Positions 39,557 through 39,890 of a DNA stretch of 39,890 nucleotides are shown one piece after another. Origin of the DNA: Aquificota bacterium. Lineage in GTDB: Bacteria > Aquificota > Aquificia > Aquificales > Aquificaceae. The position numbers and the translations under genes were made by a program. The notes below the pieces were generated by a model, which had not been told where the DNA came from, made no database searches, and saw only the letters and a program-made list of their open reading frames with translations. The stretch covers positions 1 to 39,890 of the forward strand of contig JAADEH010000004.1 of NCBI GenBank assembly GCA_013153495.1, read 5' to 3'. Each line of letters starts with the position of its first letter. Positions within the stretch are counted from its first letter, which is position 1.

Positions 39557-39890
39557 TCCTTGAAGAGTTTGATCCTGGCTCAGCGCGAACGCTGGCGGCA
39601 CGCCTAACACATGCAAGTCGTGGGGCAGCAGGCCCTCCTTCGGGAGGGTGCTGGCGACCGGCAAACGGGTGAGTAACACGTGGGTAACCTACCCCCAGGA
39701 GGGGGATAACCCCGGGAAACCGGGGCTAATACCCCATAATGCCACCCGCCACTAAGGCGTGGTGGTTAAAGGGGGCCTCTGCTTTGCAAGCTCCCGCCTG
39801 GGGATGGGCCCGCGGCCCATCAGGTAGTTGGTGGGGTAACGGCCCACCAAGCCTATGACGGGTAGCCGGCCTGAGAGGGTGGCCGGCCAC
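39557..39890 (+). rRNA. 16S ribosomal RNA, 5' part (continues past the window)
   Basis: The universal 5' segment TTGAAGAGTTTGATCCTGG starts at 39560, so base 1 is near 39557. GCTGGCGGCACGCCTAACAC and CGGGTGAGTAACACGTGGGT follow, then GGGGATGGGCCCGCGGCCCA and GTAGTTGGTGGGGTAACGGC near the end. Stems are unusually GC-rich, as expected for a thermophile, while the genome's genes are only moderately GC-rich. The sequence looks like Aquificales 16S. Confidence 0.98.

Overview
The window is a compact, almost entirely coding segment of a bacterial chromosome from the Aquificales, close to Aquifex/Hydrogenivirga-type Aquificaceae. This assignment rests on family knowledge. The 5' part of the 16S rRNA gene at the right end looks Aquificales-like. 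The histone-deacetylase-like protein aligns, residue number for residue number, with the Aquifex aeolicus HDLP enzyme as I remember it. An LL-diaminopimelate aminotransferase and a stand-alone MnmC2-type tRNA methyltransferase also resemble the A. aeolicus proteins. The genus cannot be fixed from this window. No insertion sequence, prophage, CRISPR array or integrase was seen, and no gene-free stretch exceeds 300 bases.

Layout. 1-3343: end of a complex I operon (nuoL tail, nuoM, nuoN). 3404-4282: a PIN-domain ribonuclease behind a small gene that may be its antitoxin. 4469-5834: a small membrane protein divergent from dxr. 5794-8761 (minus): tRNA-Pro, an M48 metalloprotease lipoprotein with TPRs, tRNA-Arg, a short FAD oxidoreductase and a UPF0104 membrane protein, all in one orientation. 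8807-10889: miaA and a secreted repeat protein. 10880-12013: the HDLP-type deacetylase. 12113-12901: an AT-rich orphan membrane protein and mscL. 12987-15835 (minus): cupin, dapL, and a CBS/degenerate-GGDEF/Cache-like protein. 15873-16889: pabB. 16880-22030 (minus): a SoeABC-like molybdoenzyme operon with a Uma2 nuclease-fold gene embedded in it. 22150-23325: RlmI-type methyltransferase. 23364-24865: accD and mgtC-like. 24858-26041 (minus): rplY and pth. 26105-27334: EAL-HDOD protein. 27331-29176 (minus): ispE, tRNA-Gln, prs. 29195-34861: gatB, rpiB, ftsW/rodA-like, hisD, a lipoprotein, lgt. 34818-39280 (minus): two stand-alone HAMP membrane proteins, a roadblock-like protein, lysS, a thioredoxin-like protein, mnmC2. 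39389-39890: rRNA promoter, leader and partial 16S.

How the genes work together. The energy genes (Nuo and the cytoplasm-facing SoeABC-like complex) both feed or draw on the quinone pool of a chemolithotroph with sulfur chemistry. Many other genes serve translation (three tRNAs, miaA, mnmC2, gatB, lysS, pth, rplY, 16S) or isoprenoid and amino-acid biosynthesis (dxr, ispE, dapL, hisD, pabB, prs, rpiB).

The striking feature is architectural compression. Six of eight convergent gene pairs overlap at their 3' ends. Several divergent pairs are separated by only 18-38 bases. Several starts have a TATAAT-like box 7-9 bases upstream and no Shine-Dalgarno sequence, which suggests leaderless mRNAs. 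All three tRNA genes sit 10-17 bases upstream of a protein start, and the ispE stop codon lies inside tRNA-Gln. The best candidates for undescribed biology are the HAMP-HAMP-roadblock cassette at the right, the CBS/GGDEF/Cache protein, and the Uma2 gene inside the soe operon.
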